Shown here: positions 1 through 11,421 of the stretch, one piece after another
How positions within the stretch are numbered: position 1 is the first letter of the stretch
How the letters are laid out: every line of letters starts with the position of its first letter
Origin: Scenedesmus sp. ARA3
Taxonomy: Eukaryota > Chlorophyta > Chlorophyceae > Sphaeropleales > Scenedesmaceae
Direction of reading: 5' to 3'
Assembly: GCA_004335835.1 (NCBI GenBank)
Contig: RWJK01000521.1
Span: forward strand, 1 to 64,000
DNA: 64,000 bases
Translations under genes and position numbers: made by a program
The notes under the pieces: generated by a model
The model's input: only the letters and a program-made list of their open reading frames with translations
Database searches by the model: none
What the model was told of the DNA's origin: nothing

Positions 1-552
1 ACACGCGTAGCCTGCCCGCTTCTGGCCCAACCTCACTCATTGCTGGCATGTCTGTTGTTATGTAAAGTCAAGATGGGGATATTCTAACACACCTAAGGCA
101 ATCATGATCTGGTAAGCACGTTTTGTGCTGCAGGGATCATGAGGACTGACAGGTGTTAGTTTGACTANGCTGTTGTCATCAGGGTTCAAGTGCATGGTAG
201 TGTGATTTCGCTCTATTAAAGCAGATACAGCTTGGCTTGAATGCCAGCTGTTTGATTGTACGGGAGCAACGTTTGTGCATGCGCGTTTCCCTCCCACCCA
301 CCCTTGATACTCCATTGATGGGCTGTCATTTGCCTCTGCTTGACTACATACCACCATGTCAGTACTGTGCGGGATGTGTGCTGTGTGCTGCTCAGCTGAG
401 AATGCTGAGCTGTCACTGCTCTGGCGGCTGCTGTGTGCGCGGCACACGCGTAGCCTGCCCGCTTCTGGCCCAACCTCACTCATTGCTGGCATGTCTGTTG
501 TTATGTTAAGAGATGGGGATATTGTAACACACCTAAGGCAATCATGATCCGC
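1..552 (+). repeat. Direct repeat of about 105 bp inside the pseudogene intron
   Basis: Bases 1-110 and about 449-552 are near-identical (both begin ACACGCGTAGCCTGCCCGCT and end near CCTAAGGCAATCATGATC). The copies are 448 bp apart, with a few small indels. Both lie upstream of exon 649-753. Confidence 0.8.
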
Positions 553-729
553 TGTACTTGGAGCAGCTGCTTCATCATGCTGCTTCACATCGTGTGTCCT
601 GCTTTGATTCCTGCTGTGGACTTTGCTGTCTGGTGTCTGATCCTGCAGTTTGTCAACATCACAGAGGTCACGGCTGCATATGGAGCGGACACCAGTAGGG
701 GCCTGATGGAGTTTGCACGGCAGGCGCTG

Positions 730-860
730 ATGGAGGTGCCAGAGCAGTACAAGGTGCCGCGTTGCAGTGCATGCAGTTGCGTGCTGCCAGCAGTTCTGTT
801 TCAGCACTGTTATATGCTTTCTTTCAGCCTGATGGAGGTGCCTGAGCAGTACAAGGTGTG
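730..860 (+). repeat. Duplicated exon end plus donor
   Basis: The end of exon 649-753 (CTGATGGAGGTGCC..TACAAG followed by GT) recurs at 829-857, offset 102 bp, again followed by GTGTGC. This is one of many duplicated splice-site segments in the window. Confidence 0.8.
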
Positions 861-1466
861 CTGTTTGGCTTGTATTGCAGCGTTGAGAATGTCACAATGG
901 TGCGCGATCATCCGTCTACATGAGCACGCATCTGGAAGCACCTGACACCTTATCCCCTCGCTCACCTGTCCAAAGTGCTTTGATGCCGTTGCTGCTTATG
1001 GATGCAACCTGAGACCATGGTAACAATGTATGCCAGTTTGCTTTCTGTGCATACTGTGCTAGCTGTGCCCTGGCACTCACAACCACCGAGCAGCGTGCCT
1101 GTATGCGCATGTGCCTGCTGATCATGCAGCATGTTGGGCTGCTGGGCCGCACAATGCAGCTGCAGCAGCAGTGCCCACCACCTCTGGATCCACCAGCAAC
1201 CCTGGCAGCAGCAGCAGCACCACCACCACCACCATCACCAGCAGCAGCAGCAGCCGCAGCACCGCCAGCATCAGCATCCACTACTGCTCCACCACCAGTG
1301 CCCAGCTGGCCTCCAGCAGCACAGAAGCCGGCACAGGCAGCCGCCAGTTTGGAGTGGGGGACCAGCAGGCATGGCAGCAGGCGTTGCTGGCAGCAGCAGC
1401 AGCAGCAGCTGACGCGCTGGAGGCGTCTGTGCAGCAACAGGTGCTGCCAGTGGTGCCGCAAGCCGT

Positions 1467-1610
1467 GCAGCCGGCGATGACACCAGCAGTGACACCAGCG
1501 GTGACATCAGCAGCGACGCCGGCGATGACACCAGCAAAGACACCAGCGGTGACGCCAGCAGTGACGCCGGCGATGACACCAGCAGTGACACCAGCCGCGC
1601 CGCAAGCAGC
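1467..1610 (+). repeat. 12-bp minisatellite coding (PAxT)n
   Basis: About eleven imperfect units related to GTGACACCAGCG. In one frame they read PAVTPAVTSAATPAMTPAKT and so on. The intact paralogue has no matching array, so it expanded in the pseudogene copy. Confidence 0.75.
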
Positions 1611-2066
1611 GCCGCCAGCGGTGCAGGCAGCCGTGCCGGGGCCACCCCGGGTGGTGACACCAGCGCCAGCAGCCTATCCACGCATTTGAGTGACAAGGCA
1701 TTGAGGTGAGAGCATGGACAGACAGCGTACGACAGGCGCTGCTGCAGGAGGTCGTTGACGATTCCTGCTGTGTGTCAGGGGGGCAGCACGTCTGGCAGTC
1801 GGGCTAGCCTACCCTGCCTGCACTGCCATGAAACGCCGGCCGGCTACAATGCCAGCTTCGGTTGACATGGCTACTCAGCGGTCAGGCCTCCCCTGGATTG
1901 CAAGGATCTGAGCCTGCTCTAGAGCAGCACATCTGCTGCACAGCTGCAAATGAGGCTGCTGTTGCTGCTGCACTGCCTGCAGGACTGGCTGTCCAGCGGC
2001 AACGCTAGCCCCATGACACACCAGCCCCTCAGCAGCAGGCAGGTAGCTGCTGAATCATGCGCTTAG

Positions 2067-3163
2067 GTCCGCAATCATGAAGGCGCGGCAGGCGGCAGCA
2101 AGCAGCAGCTGCCACTAGCTTACATGCCTGCAGCTGCAGTGCGGCTGCCTCAGCAGGTTGATCACTGTTGAAAAAGACGTTGTGTGTGCCGCATGTCAAG
2201 CAATGCTACAGTAGGGGGCTGACATACATGGTGAGGCTGGCAATGCCACTGCCGCAACATACATGTTGTGCGGGCATGCAGTGGCGTTGCCCTGAAATGT
2301 GCTGAAACAACAATCATTTGGTGCCTCCTGTGGAGTTCGTTGTGCTGACCGCAAAATCTCAGATATTCCCCTCTCTTTGAACAATTTTACAGCTTCCAAA
2401 ATCACTCAAATGCAGGTCAACAGCAGAGTCTGCCTAGAGTGATGTGTGTGCACACATTGGCGTTGCGCTGAAATTGCGCTGAAGCAACAAGGGTTTGGCG
2501 CCTCCTGTGCAGCTTGCTGTGCTTTCCTGCATCCCAGATGTACTTTGATCATGTAACACGAACCCTATGAATCAGCTGCTGCTAAAAGCAGGGAACATGT
2601 GGCTGAGAAGCATTACATTGTAGGAGTATTCACTCACAGCAGCCTGCGCCGTGCACTAGTTAGCGCTACAGCAGTCTACTGCCAGATGTGCACAACCGTC
2701 ACCAACAGCAGCAGTCCCGGCAACTGGACGAACCGATACGGTAATTAATACCGTTGTATAATCTATAGGAGCGAGCTGGGGCGCTGTGTGTCTCGCCCCA
2801 CATAAGGCCCTACCCTTCCCTATCCTGACCTTCTTCACCTTCTCAGCAGCATGCGCACTGACATTCCATGCCCATTCTAACTCACCGCGCGTGATACTGC
2901 AGAAGTTTTCAAAATGCGTTTATCTGTTCTTTCGTATTCGCTGAAGGTGGCCAGCTCGCCTACAGCAATCACATCAAGCCTGTCTACAGCCCGCTCGCCT
3001 GGCGTACATGGGCAGCACGCACAGCCTCGCAAGTACGTGCTGGAAAACAGAACATAATTCTTGATAGCCCTATTTGTTGATGCATGCTTGGCTGCTACCC
3101 TGCACCCCAGCTTCCGCAGCTCTCAGGCTCTCCACGCATGCACTTCATGCACTGCTGTCCTTC
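2067..3163. other. Intergenic region with one imperfect tandem duplication
   Basis: No coding exon was recognised apart from the frameshifted pseudogene tail to about 2130. Bases about 2278-2350 and 2451-2525 are diverged copies (both carry GAAA..GCTGAA.CAACA followed by CGCCTCCTGTG-like sequence), about 173 bp apart. The promoter and any 5' untranslated exon of the next gene should lie here. Confidence 0.5.
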
Positions 3164-4841
3164 ATGCTAACAGATGATGTACACAGCGGCAGCAACACCT
3201 CCACTAATCGCTTTGAAGCGATCCGCGACCAATATGCATCGCTGGATGGCGTGAAACGCGCACTGCGCAGCGAAGGCCTGGAGTTCTGCAACCTGATTGT
3301 GGCAGTTGACTTCACAGCGGTGAGCAGGAGGGCAGAACTGCTTGATTGGAGTTGCTGTGAGGCTGCTGACAGCAGATTCAAGTATTGGCACTGCTGGGCA
3401 CCGCTGTGGTCCTATATTACTGTTGCTTGTGAAAAGGAGGTTGCGCTGCACTGCAGCAGCAGTCAAGTGTGCGACTGATGGTCCCACCATCAGCGGCGCC
3501 CCTTCAGCTTTATCTGCCCTTAACTAGCTCCATCTGCAACAGTCATCCACCTGTGTTGTGTTGTTTACGCTGCAGAGCAATGAGTGGACTGGCAAGCACT
3601 CGTTCTCAGGGCACAGCTTGCACCACTTGTGTACACAGCCCAACCCTTATGAATGGGCAATCAAAATTATCGGCAACACCCTTGCCGCTTTTGATGAAGA
3701 CCAGCTCATACCAGCTTACGGCTTTGGAGATGGTGAGACAGCAGGACAACAGGTTGCCTGCTGGTGTGCATGATACAGCTGCATGCCGTCCCTGCTTAGC
3801 ACTCCTGAAGGTTGCAGTGGCTCATCTGCATCTCCTCCCAAGCAGCTGTCTTGTTATGCATGTCATCTGTCTTCAAATCACTTTGCACCGTGCAGATTGC
3901 TAATTAAGCATCTTCATAATTATATCCAGTCAAGCAGGGGCACTGCGCACAAGTTCATGAATGCACAAACACCATACCACAACTGCCTGAACAACCCACG
4001 CAGCAGCAGCAGCACGGGTCTTCAGCTCTGACGTGCAAGGCCAGGTGACACCGCTGCTTCCACTCACCTGCTCAGCAGGTGTGTTAGTAGCACAAACGTA
4101 TACGCATGTATGCTGCCATTGCAGCCAGCTGCCAGGACACCCAAGTGTTCTCCTTCAACCCTCTCAATGAACCCTGCCAGGGCTTAGACAGGGTGCTGCG
4201 GAGGTACAGGTGCGGCGCCAGCTTACACGCTGCACTTTGCAGCTATTACATCTACCAATCTAATGTGTCATGACTGAAAAACCTGGCCCAGTTTTTCACC
4301 CCTGTGCTGGGTGCAGTGAATAATGATGTATGCATTCAGGCCTGCATTCCGCAATCAATGATCAGGAGCCAATGACACCAAACGGTCTGTTTCTCGTGCA
4401 TGTTGAAGCTCAACCAGCAGCAATAAAAAGGCGTGCAGCTCCGAGCATTGTGCCGCTGCTGCTGCTGCTGCTGCTGCTGCTGCCGCTGCTGCGCTGTGCA
4501 GGCAGCTGGTGCCGTCTGTGAAGCTGGCTGGCCCCACATCATTTGCGCCCGCCATTCGCCAGGCGTGCAAGACTGTCAATGACAGCGGCGGCCAGTTCCA
4601 CATCCTGCTGCTCATTGCAGATGGCCAGGTAGGGGCTGGGGCAACTGAACCGTCATTGCAAGGAGAGCTTAACAGCGGACGTTGGCCCAGCACTGTCGAG
4701 GGCAGCAGCTGCAAACTGTCAGCTTGCAGACAAGCCCTCGGTCGCTCTTCATTAGGTTCCCAACCCATGCTGTGTGGAGCGTGGACAGCAACATCAAAAG
4801 CAGCTGCTGCAAGCGCCGTACGACAATGCTGCTGCTGCTTC

Positions 4842-4875
<34 letters not shown>

Positions 4876-6362
4876 TCTGCTGCTCCTGCTGCTGCTGCTG
4901 TAATTGTCATCTTGGTCAACACAGGTGACGCGCAGCGTCAATCTGCAGCCCGGGCAGCTGTCCCCTCAAGAAGCCGCCACTGTTGAAGCCCTGGTAGAAG
5001 CCAGCCAGCTGCCACTGTCTGTGGTGATGGTTGGCGTGGGTGATGGGCCTTGGGAGCAGATGCGTGAGTTTGACGACGCACTGCCGCAGCGCAACTTTGA
5101 CAACTTCCAGGTAGGCGCTTCAGCCTGGATCTCAGCTTAAGCAGAAGCGAGTGAGATTTGATGCACGGCCGGGCACGGCTGGACGGTTGTTGAAACAGAG
5201 AATTGCCGTGGTGACCACAAACGCTGCGGCAGTGTGCTCCCAGAGTGGCGATAATGGAATCAGCAGCAGAAGCAGTTGCTTGGAGTGGCTGCCTCATCCG
5301 TCTGCCCTCACTGTGTCGCCCCAACCTGTCACTTTGCCCTGTGTCTGCTGCTGGTGTTGCCGTAATTTGCACTGCTCTTGCAGTTTGTGAACTTCACAGA
5401 GGTCATGGCTGAACATGGGGCAGACACCAGCAGGGGGGAGGCACAGTTTGCGCTGCAGGCGCTGATGGAGGTGCCTGCGCAGTACAAGGTGCGCTTCTGG
5501 CTGAAATTGTACTACCATAGCATGACAGGTATCATTGTCATTGCAATGTGCATGGGCGTTGGCTGTCCTGTTGCACACGCAATGCTCCAGCCTGAGCAGC
5601 ATCAACACTTGGTTTGGCTCCAAGCACTGTTGATTGTAGTGTCAGCCTGCACACCTCACACATGCGTGTGTGCGCATCTGTACATGTTCTGTGCTGCGGC
5701 TTGCAGATCATCAAGCGCCTGCGGCTGCTGGGTCACCACGTGCAGCTGCAGCCACCGTGCCCGCCACCCCTGGACCCACCGTGTGTGCCTGCATGCACAC
5801 TTCCCTTTGCTGCGGCTTGCAGATCATCAAGCGCCTGCGGCTGCTGGGTCACCACGCGCAGCTGCAGCAGCAGTGCCTGCCGCCTCTTGATCCCCCCACA
5901 CCGGCAGCAGCAGCAGCAGCTGGCTACACACAGCCGCGGCATCGCCAGCAGCATCAGCAGCAGCAGCAGCTCAATCCTTACCCTGCTGTTCACACTCCAG
6001 TGCTGCAGCGCAGCGCACCAGGCTGGGAATGGGAACTGCCGGCACAGCTGCCGGCACAGCTGCCTGCACACTCCCTACCACAGGATCATCCGGCCAGTTC
6101 TGGGTGGGATGCGCAGGAGGTGATGCTGGCAGCAGCAGCAGCTGATGTGTTTGAGGAGTCTGCTGTTCCAGCAGCGCCCCGAGCACCAACTCCGCTGGCA
6201 CATTGGTCCAGCTACCCAGACGCTAGTGCGGGCTGGGAGGCGCAAGCGTCCGCAGCAGCAGTAGAAGCAGCTGTGGCTGCAGAGGGGATTGCGCAGCGAG
6301 CAGTGCCGCCCGCGGCGCCACGGGCATCACCTGCAGTGGTGATACCACAGCCGCAGGCAGCC

Positions 6363-6393
<31 letters not shown>

Positions 6394-7036
6394 ACCCCCT
6401 GGAGAACCCGCTGTTCCTGTGCCCCATCACGCATGATGTGATGGAGTGGCCGGTGGTGGCGGCTGATGGCTTCACATATGAGAGGCAGGAAATCGAGGTG
6501 AGGGCAGAGGCAGGCACAGCACTGACACTGGATGGCCAGCACTGCTATGTGTCAGGTTGCAGCAGTACAGCAGGGCCAGCTTGTGAGATATGCGCCACAA
6601 ACAGCTGCCTTGAGAGAGGATAGTTACATGTCGGTCCTGGCACCATCTTAGATGGTATGAGAGTGAGCACAATGCTGCTGTGATTGCAGTTCCCTTCAGC
6701 ACTGCTGTGAAGCATTGGGGGCACTTGGTTAATGCATTGACCGCCAACTTGCACTGTACACACACGTGATTCATTGGGGCGCGGGGCCAATGACGATGAT
6801 GTGCTTCACATAGCTACCCAGCGGCAAGGGTTAATTCATGCAAGGGTCTGCGCTTGTCTTGATTGACGCTGAAACCAAAGGTGCTGCTGCTGCGTGTCAC
6901 ACAGGAGTGGCTGTCGACTCACAACACGAGCCCCGTCACGAATGCTGCACTGGAGCACAAGCAGCTGTTGCCGAACCATGCACTGAGGTCTGCGATCAAG
7001 GAGGCACAGCAGGCAGCAGCACGTGGCAGCAGCTAG
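3164..7036 (+). CDS. Copine-type vWA domain protein with C-terminal U-box (probable E3 ubiquitin ligase)
   Basis: Predicted ubiquitin ligase. Exons 3164-3319, 3576-3732, 4125-4209, 4502-4628, 4925-5110, 5384-5488, 5823-6497 and 6905-7036 join in phase to about 540 residues. The copine/vWA domain spans about residues 20-270: LIVAVDFTASNEWTGK carries the MIDAS DxTxS pattern, followed by AYGFGD, LAGPTSFAP, LLLIADGQVTRS and VMVGVGDGPW. An Ala/Gln/Pro-rich linker (about 275-462) precedes a U-box at about 463-535 (LFLCPITHDVMEWPVV, then EWLSTHNTSPVTN across the last intron, then LLPNHALRSAI). Land-plant RGLG ligases have the same first domain but, as known for that family, a RING finger at the end. 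ATG 3164 is the nearest in-frame start; ATG 3074 is also in frame, and an upstream exon is possible. A decayed tandem copy lies at 1-2066. Targets are unknown. Confidence 0.85.
4454..4492 (+). repeat. CTG run in copine intron, just before acceptor
   Basis: Nearly uninterrupted CTG units end a few bases before the acceptor of exon 4502-4628. A similar CTG/TTC run at about 4828-4901 precedes exon 4925-5110. Confidence 0.85.
5692..5881 (+). repeat. Tandem 116-bp duplication of the acceptor and exon start of copine exon 7
   Basis: CGGCTTGCAG followed by ATCATCAAGCGCC occurs with exon-like starts at 5707 and 5823. Only the 5823 copy is in frame with the U-box exon; splicing to 5707 would be out of frame because 116 is not a multiple of three. 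Confidence 0.85.
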
Positions 7037-7833
7037 CTTGCGGAGGAGCTCTGCATGTGCGCAGTGCGGCTGTTATCAATTGCTGGCAGTCTCGTGACAG
7101 TTTGTGTGGGGGGTATTTTGAGCGGCGTAGTGGTCAACATGTGCACTCGCGCCGGTTGCTTGAAGTATGTCAACTGTGTTGATTTTGCACAAAGCTACTG
7201 CGAGCCTGCCGCCTGCTGGCAGCAAGCGGCTTATCATGCGGCTGGCAGCTGCTGCATATTATAAAAAAGCATTTCGTCATTGGTACCTCATCTTCAAATC
7301 TTGGACATATGCCAAGGCTACTTCATCCGCCGGCAGCCAGCGGCAGGCTCATTTGAGCTGCTGCTAGGTGCCAGACATGTCTGCACAACATTCAAGTACA
7401 GTGGCACATTTGCTTACTCTTGGATGTTCACTTAATTCATTGACTGACTCCGTGGATCATGGCTGTCTTTGAATTGCCTGCAGCTTGCACCCGTGCATAG
7501 GAGCAGTTGACCTTCCGATGAGCTGCCTGGTGTGAAAACAGCACTCACTGAAGTGAGCGCTCATGTGACACCCTGCTTTTGACGTGCTGCTGCTGTGCAC
7601 GAGCAAAAACATTGCAACATACCTACAGTTCATCAAGACGTTAGTAATAAAGTTCGGCGCGCTCGAGCCGCTTCCTGCTGAGCTGCTTCTTCGGTTGTTC
7701 CTGGCGGTTTCCGTCTTTCACGGCTAGTTTCACATCAGAACGAGATCGCATCATTGACTTCAACCATCGCACATACAATATAACATACATTATATTAGGT
7801 CGACAGGTCAGCCGACAGAGGGCAGCAGGAACC
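7037..7833. other. Intergenic region, no gene recognised
   Basis: No exon with recognisable protein similarity was seen between the U-box gene stop and the esterase-like start codon. The sequence is less repetitive than its flanks and should hold the 3' UTR of one gene and the promoter of the next. Confidence 0.45.
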
Positions 7834-10570
7834 ATGTCGCTGTCGTGGAGGGCCAACCTGTGTGCCCTGTGCGCTGTGCTGCTGCTCGCCACGCACGCAA
7901 CTGCAGGTAATTTTCAATCAAAGCTTGTGTCAGTACTGGTGGAACTTTCCGCCCTGATCGAAGCGACAGGAATGCGTGGGCAGCAGTAACTGACTTTCTG
8001 CTTAGTCAGGCACTGTCAAGCATACATGGATATGGCCAGAGCTGCATGTCTGTATCCAGTAACTCAGACGCACCACCACCTGCTGTATCATCACAGGACC
8101 CTACCCAGCTGTTGCGAACAGGCCATCTTTTGTAGCAGTGGGCGATGGCCTGACTGAGAGCGCCTTCTCAAGCGAGCACATGGGCTGGGGGCTGCTGCTG
8201 CAGCAGAAGTACGTCCGCAAGGTATGTGACACAAACAAAAACGCCGCTTTGCATGACCGTGACGCCTAGTGCTGCTTCACCTGCCGCATCAACACATGGC
8301 CAGCCTGCAAAGCTGGTGTTAGTGGCAGCAGTCGCCTCGCTGCGCGCTGCCAGAAAACAGGACTCCCCACCCAGCCATGCCCCCTGCCTCCCTCTGCACG
8401 CCTGGCACACCAACCGAACAACACCGTAACCATGTCTGTGTAACTGTACGTTATTTCTGTGACGTTTGTCCTGCTGCAGGCCGACATCATCAACCGCGGC
8501 TATGGCGGCTTCTTCACCAGCTGGTTTGTGGACTTCATGCTGGACAGCCTTTTCAATGTGGGCAACCCCGCCCTGGGCATCATCTTCCTGGGCGTGAAGG
8601 ACAGCCTGACACCAGCTGTCTCAGGGTGAGCAATTGACAAGCGGCACTACAGTACCCTGTGTACCAGCTGCTCTAGCTGCAGCACACCAGCAGCAGCAGC
8701 AGCAACATAGATGGCGCCAGCCTGGGCATCATTGTCCTGGGAGTGAAGGACAGCCTGACACCAGCTGTCTCAGGGTGAGCTTTCAGCAGCAGTTTGAACA
8801 CTCATCAGCTAGCCAACACTGCACAGCTTATATACTGTGGGCAACCCCGCCCTGGGCATCATCTTCCTGGGAGTGAAGGACAGCCTGACACCAGCTGTCT
8901 CAGGGTGAGCATTTGACAAGCGGCACTACAGCAGCCTGTGTACCGGCTGCTCTTGCTGCGGCACACCATCAGCAGTAATACAGATGGAACCAGCCTAGGC
9001 ATAATCTTCCTGGGAGTGAAGGACTCCCTCACGCCAGCCAGCAGTGTCAGGGTGAGCTTTCAGCAGCAGTTTGAACACTCATCAGCTGGCCAGCACTGCA
9101 CAGCTTTTGAAATGTGGGCAACTCCACCCTGGGCATTATCTTCCTGGGCGTGAAAGACTCCCTCACGCCAGCTGTGTCGGGGTGAGCAGCTGACAAGCAG
9201 CAATGCATCTGCCAGCCAACACTGGGCCGCAGCCTGTGCACCAAGCTCTCTTGCTGCAGCACACCAGCAGCAGCAGCAGGGGATGATCATTGTAGGGGTG
9301 AGGGAATCCTGCACGCCAGCAGTGTCGGGGTGAGCAGCTGAACAGCAGTACTGCAGCAGCTGGCTTGCGCTGGGCTGCTGCCTGTGTGCAGAGGCTGCAC
9401 GCTCAACCAAATACGAGCAGCACCAGCAGCAGCGGCAGCACACGGCAGACACGCACTGGAGTTGAGTGCATCGTAGCAGTGTCCTCAATCTGAGGTTTTT
9501 GCAGTAGCAGCAGCGCAGCAGCTGCGGCAGCTGACATGTGTAGCCCAGCGCGTTGGCTCACCCTGAAATTGCTCCGCCTGCTACACTACACCTGCAGGAA
9601 CCACTACATCTCGCCGCAGCAGTTTGGCAGCAACGTGCAGCGTATCATGGACGCGGGCAAGAAGGCGGGCATCTCCAAGTTCCTGCTCATCACGCCGCCC
9701 CCAGTGTGTGAGGCATGCAAGGGCAAGACACCGGTGAGTGAGGTTGGTTTTCAGTGCCAAATATCAGTGCCATTATCAGTGCCAGCTGATGTGTAATCGT
9801 TGCTCTCGGCTGCTGCCCTCATGCCACCTCAAGTCGGTGTGCGAGGCATGCAAGGGCAAGACCCTGGTGGGTGGCGGCGGCTGGCTGTCAATGCGATGTT
9901 GCAGGTGGCATATGCAGGGAGGTGTGCAAATTTTGCAGCATAACCTACAGGCAACACAGCATGCACAGCAGTTGCTGGCAGTTTCGTGGCAGGAAGCCAT
10001 AGACTTCTAAGTGGCATGCAGGAACAAGGCTGCGCTAAAACTTTTACTCACATTCAGCGCTCCATCAACATCAGCGCTGCATCCAGAAGGAGTAGCTGCA
10101 TCGGTGCTCTGGCTCATGCTATGTCTGCTGCTGTGTCCCCCTATTCTCTTCACCACTTTCACCCCTTCCCTCCACCCGAGCAGAAGCCCTGGGACCGTGA
10201 GAACAGCCACAGCGTGCAATACGTGCAGCAGCTGGCGCAGCTCGCGTCCCGCAACGGCGCCGCCTTTCTGGACATCTTCTCCGCATGGCAGGCCGACCCA
10301 GACTGGCACAACAAGCTGCTGCTGCCTGACAAGCTGCACCTATCGCCTAAGGGCAATGAGGTCCTGTTCAATGCTATCGTATCAACCTTGGAGAGGAGTT
10401 TTCCTGAGCTTGCACCTAGTGGCCAGGCCCTGAACTGGCCACTGATGGATGTCATTTCGAAAGATGATCCTAAAGCGGCGTTTTCCAAGGTTGTGATGAA
10501 CCCTAGCAGGGTGGCGGGCAGCTGCGGGGGTGGCAGCACGCCGCAGTGGAGCCGCGGCCGCAGGATGTGA
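7834..10570 (+). CDS. Secreted SGNH-hydrolase-fold protein, isoamyl-acetate esterase (IAH1)-like, probably catalytically dead
   Basis: Exons 7834-7906, 8097-8221, 8480-8625, 9598-9733 and 10184-10570 join in phase to 288 residues. Residues 1-24 (MSLSWRANLCALCAVLLLAT..) look like a signal peptide. The fold matches yeast IAH1 and plant GDSL esterases: FVAVGDGLTE, RGYGGFFTSWF, GIIFLGVKDS, FLLITPPPVCEA and LLPDKLHLSPKGN. Active family members need the Ser of GDS in block I and the Asn of GxND in block III. Here residue 42 is Gly (GDG) and residue 106 is Lys (GVKD), while Asp209 and His212 of block V are kept. I infer loss of esterase activity, or a rebuilt site. The large third intron contains five extra copies of the end of exon 3. 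The start was chosen because it gives the signal peptide and the first intron is in phase. Confidence 0.85.
8556..9336 (+). repeat. Six-copy array of the exon-3 end and donor of the esterase-like gene
   Basis: The segment coding GIIFLGVKDSLTPAVSG plus its GTGAGC donor is present six times. Donor GTs lie at 8626, 8775, 8905, 9052, 9182 and 9330. Spacings alternate 149, 130, 147, 130 and 148 bp, which implies a two-copy higher-order unit of about 278 bp. The first copy is the real exon 3; the others lie in intron 3 and diverge progressively. Confidence 0.9.
9697..9870 (+). repeat. Duplicated end of esterase-like exon 4
   Basis: GTGTGAGGCATGCAAGGGC..GACACCG before the donor at 9734 recurs with the donor at 9867 (offset 133 bp). 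Confidence 0.85.
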
Positions 10571-11421
10571 CTGTCTGGGCAGTTGCAGGCGGCTGTTTTG
10601 ATCGTACACCTAGCAGTGTTGCTGGCATACTGAGCGCCAGGCGCTGCATGTGGTGTGATGGCATCTGATGCCTCCTCAGCATCAATTCCAGCTTGTGATG
10701 TTGTGCAGTGCAGAGGGTGAAGAGCAGGGAATCTTCGAAAGTCCTTCCTAGCCTGTGTGAGTACAGCGCAGCCCTATGATCCCACTGGAAAATGTGGTGA
10801 CCACACATTAATTGATTCAACCACTTCTGCCTGCCGCATGGTTATGCGCTGGCTTAGCTTGTAGGAATCGCCAACTGTAGCTCCGCAGCAGTTAGTGATT
10901 GCATATGCTGCTGTGGTGACGTGTCATGCCATGACAGTGTCCATTGTTTTCAGCCGCTGACAGCATGGCATGTGCTTGTGCAGCTTCATTTGGTGTAGAC
11001 AGATAGGTAGTGTTTCACCGTGTGTTTTTCAAAAGCGTCCAAACTCTCTATGATTATATTGCTTCAGCTTCGGCGTGGTAAGCCCTAGGGTTGACTGTTC
11101 ATGCCAGGCTGGCACAGCTCATGCCATGGCTGTCATTGACGGCTTGTCAAAGACCTGCACCCTGAACGGTGCAAACGTCATGTCTCAACAATTTATTTAC
11201 CATTTCAGTAGTTTTACTTCAGCTGCTGTTGCTGAAACGTGTAGCTGTGCTTGAGGTAAACTGCTCTCCACACCTCACACAGCCTCAAGCCTTTGCTGCC
11301 AAGTTCACCAACATTTTACTGTTTGAAAATCGTTATGCGCGGATGTGTTGGAAGCAACAGCAAGTTAGCTTTAAACTCCCGTCCTGCGCGGCCTGCTGGG
11401 CGCGTTGCCAAGTACACCACG
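10571..11421. other. Intergenic region; possible 5' extension of the phosphatase gene from 11293
   Basis: No gene was recognised. In the last 130 bp the phosphatase frame stays open upstream, with ATGs at 11293 and 11335. Starting at 11335 would add a 29-residue, Arg/Ser-rich, transit-like extension. Confidence 0.4.

Larger units (their letters stand above)
1..2066 (+). pseudogene. Decayed 3' part of a copine-domain/U-box gene (tandem paralogue, 5' end outside window)
   Basis: This is a broken copy of the gene at 3164-7036. Exon 649-753 (35 codons, FVNITEVTAAYGADTSRG to VPEQYK) has the same length and phase as exon 5384-5488 of the intact copy. The next exon should start at 1121 (IMQHVGLLGR, matching IIKRLRLLGHH), but the acceptor CAG before it has become CTG. 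The linker then changes frame between about 1180 and 1350, because the Ala-rich part matching the intact copy is read two bases over. At about 1680-1704 only the tail of the first U-box exon survives (F-E-stop-Q-G-I-E where the intact copy has YERQEIE), so the U-box core is deleted and a TGA is in frame. The last exon persists at 1983 (DWLSSGNASPMTHQ) but is frameshifted and stops at 2064-2066; the homologous tail (NHALRSAI) continues in another frame to about 2130. Transcription cannot be judged from sequence. Confidence 0.75.

Noticed and set aside
168..168. Ambiguous base n in the pseudogene intron
   Set aside because: A sequencing or assembly ambiguity, not a biological signal.
5707..5822. 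First copy of copine exon 7 as the true exon start
   Set aside because: It is out of frame with the U-box exon; only the copy at 5823 joins in phase to the conserved domain.
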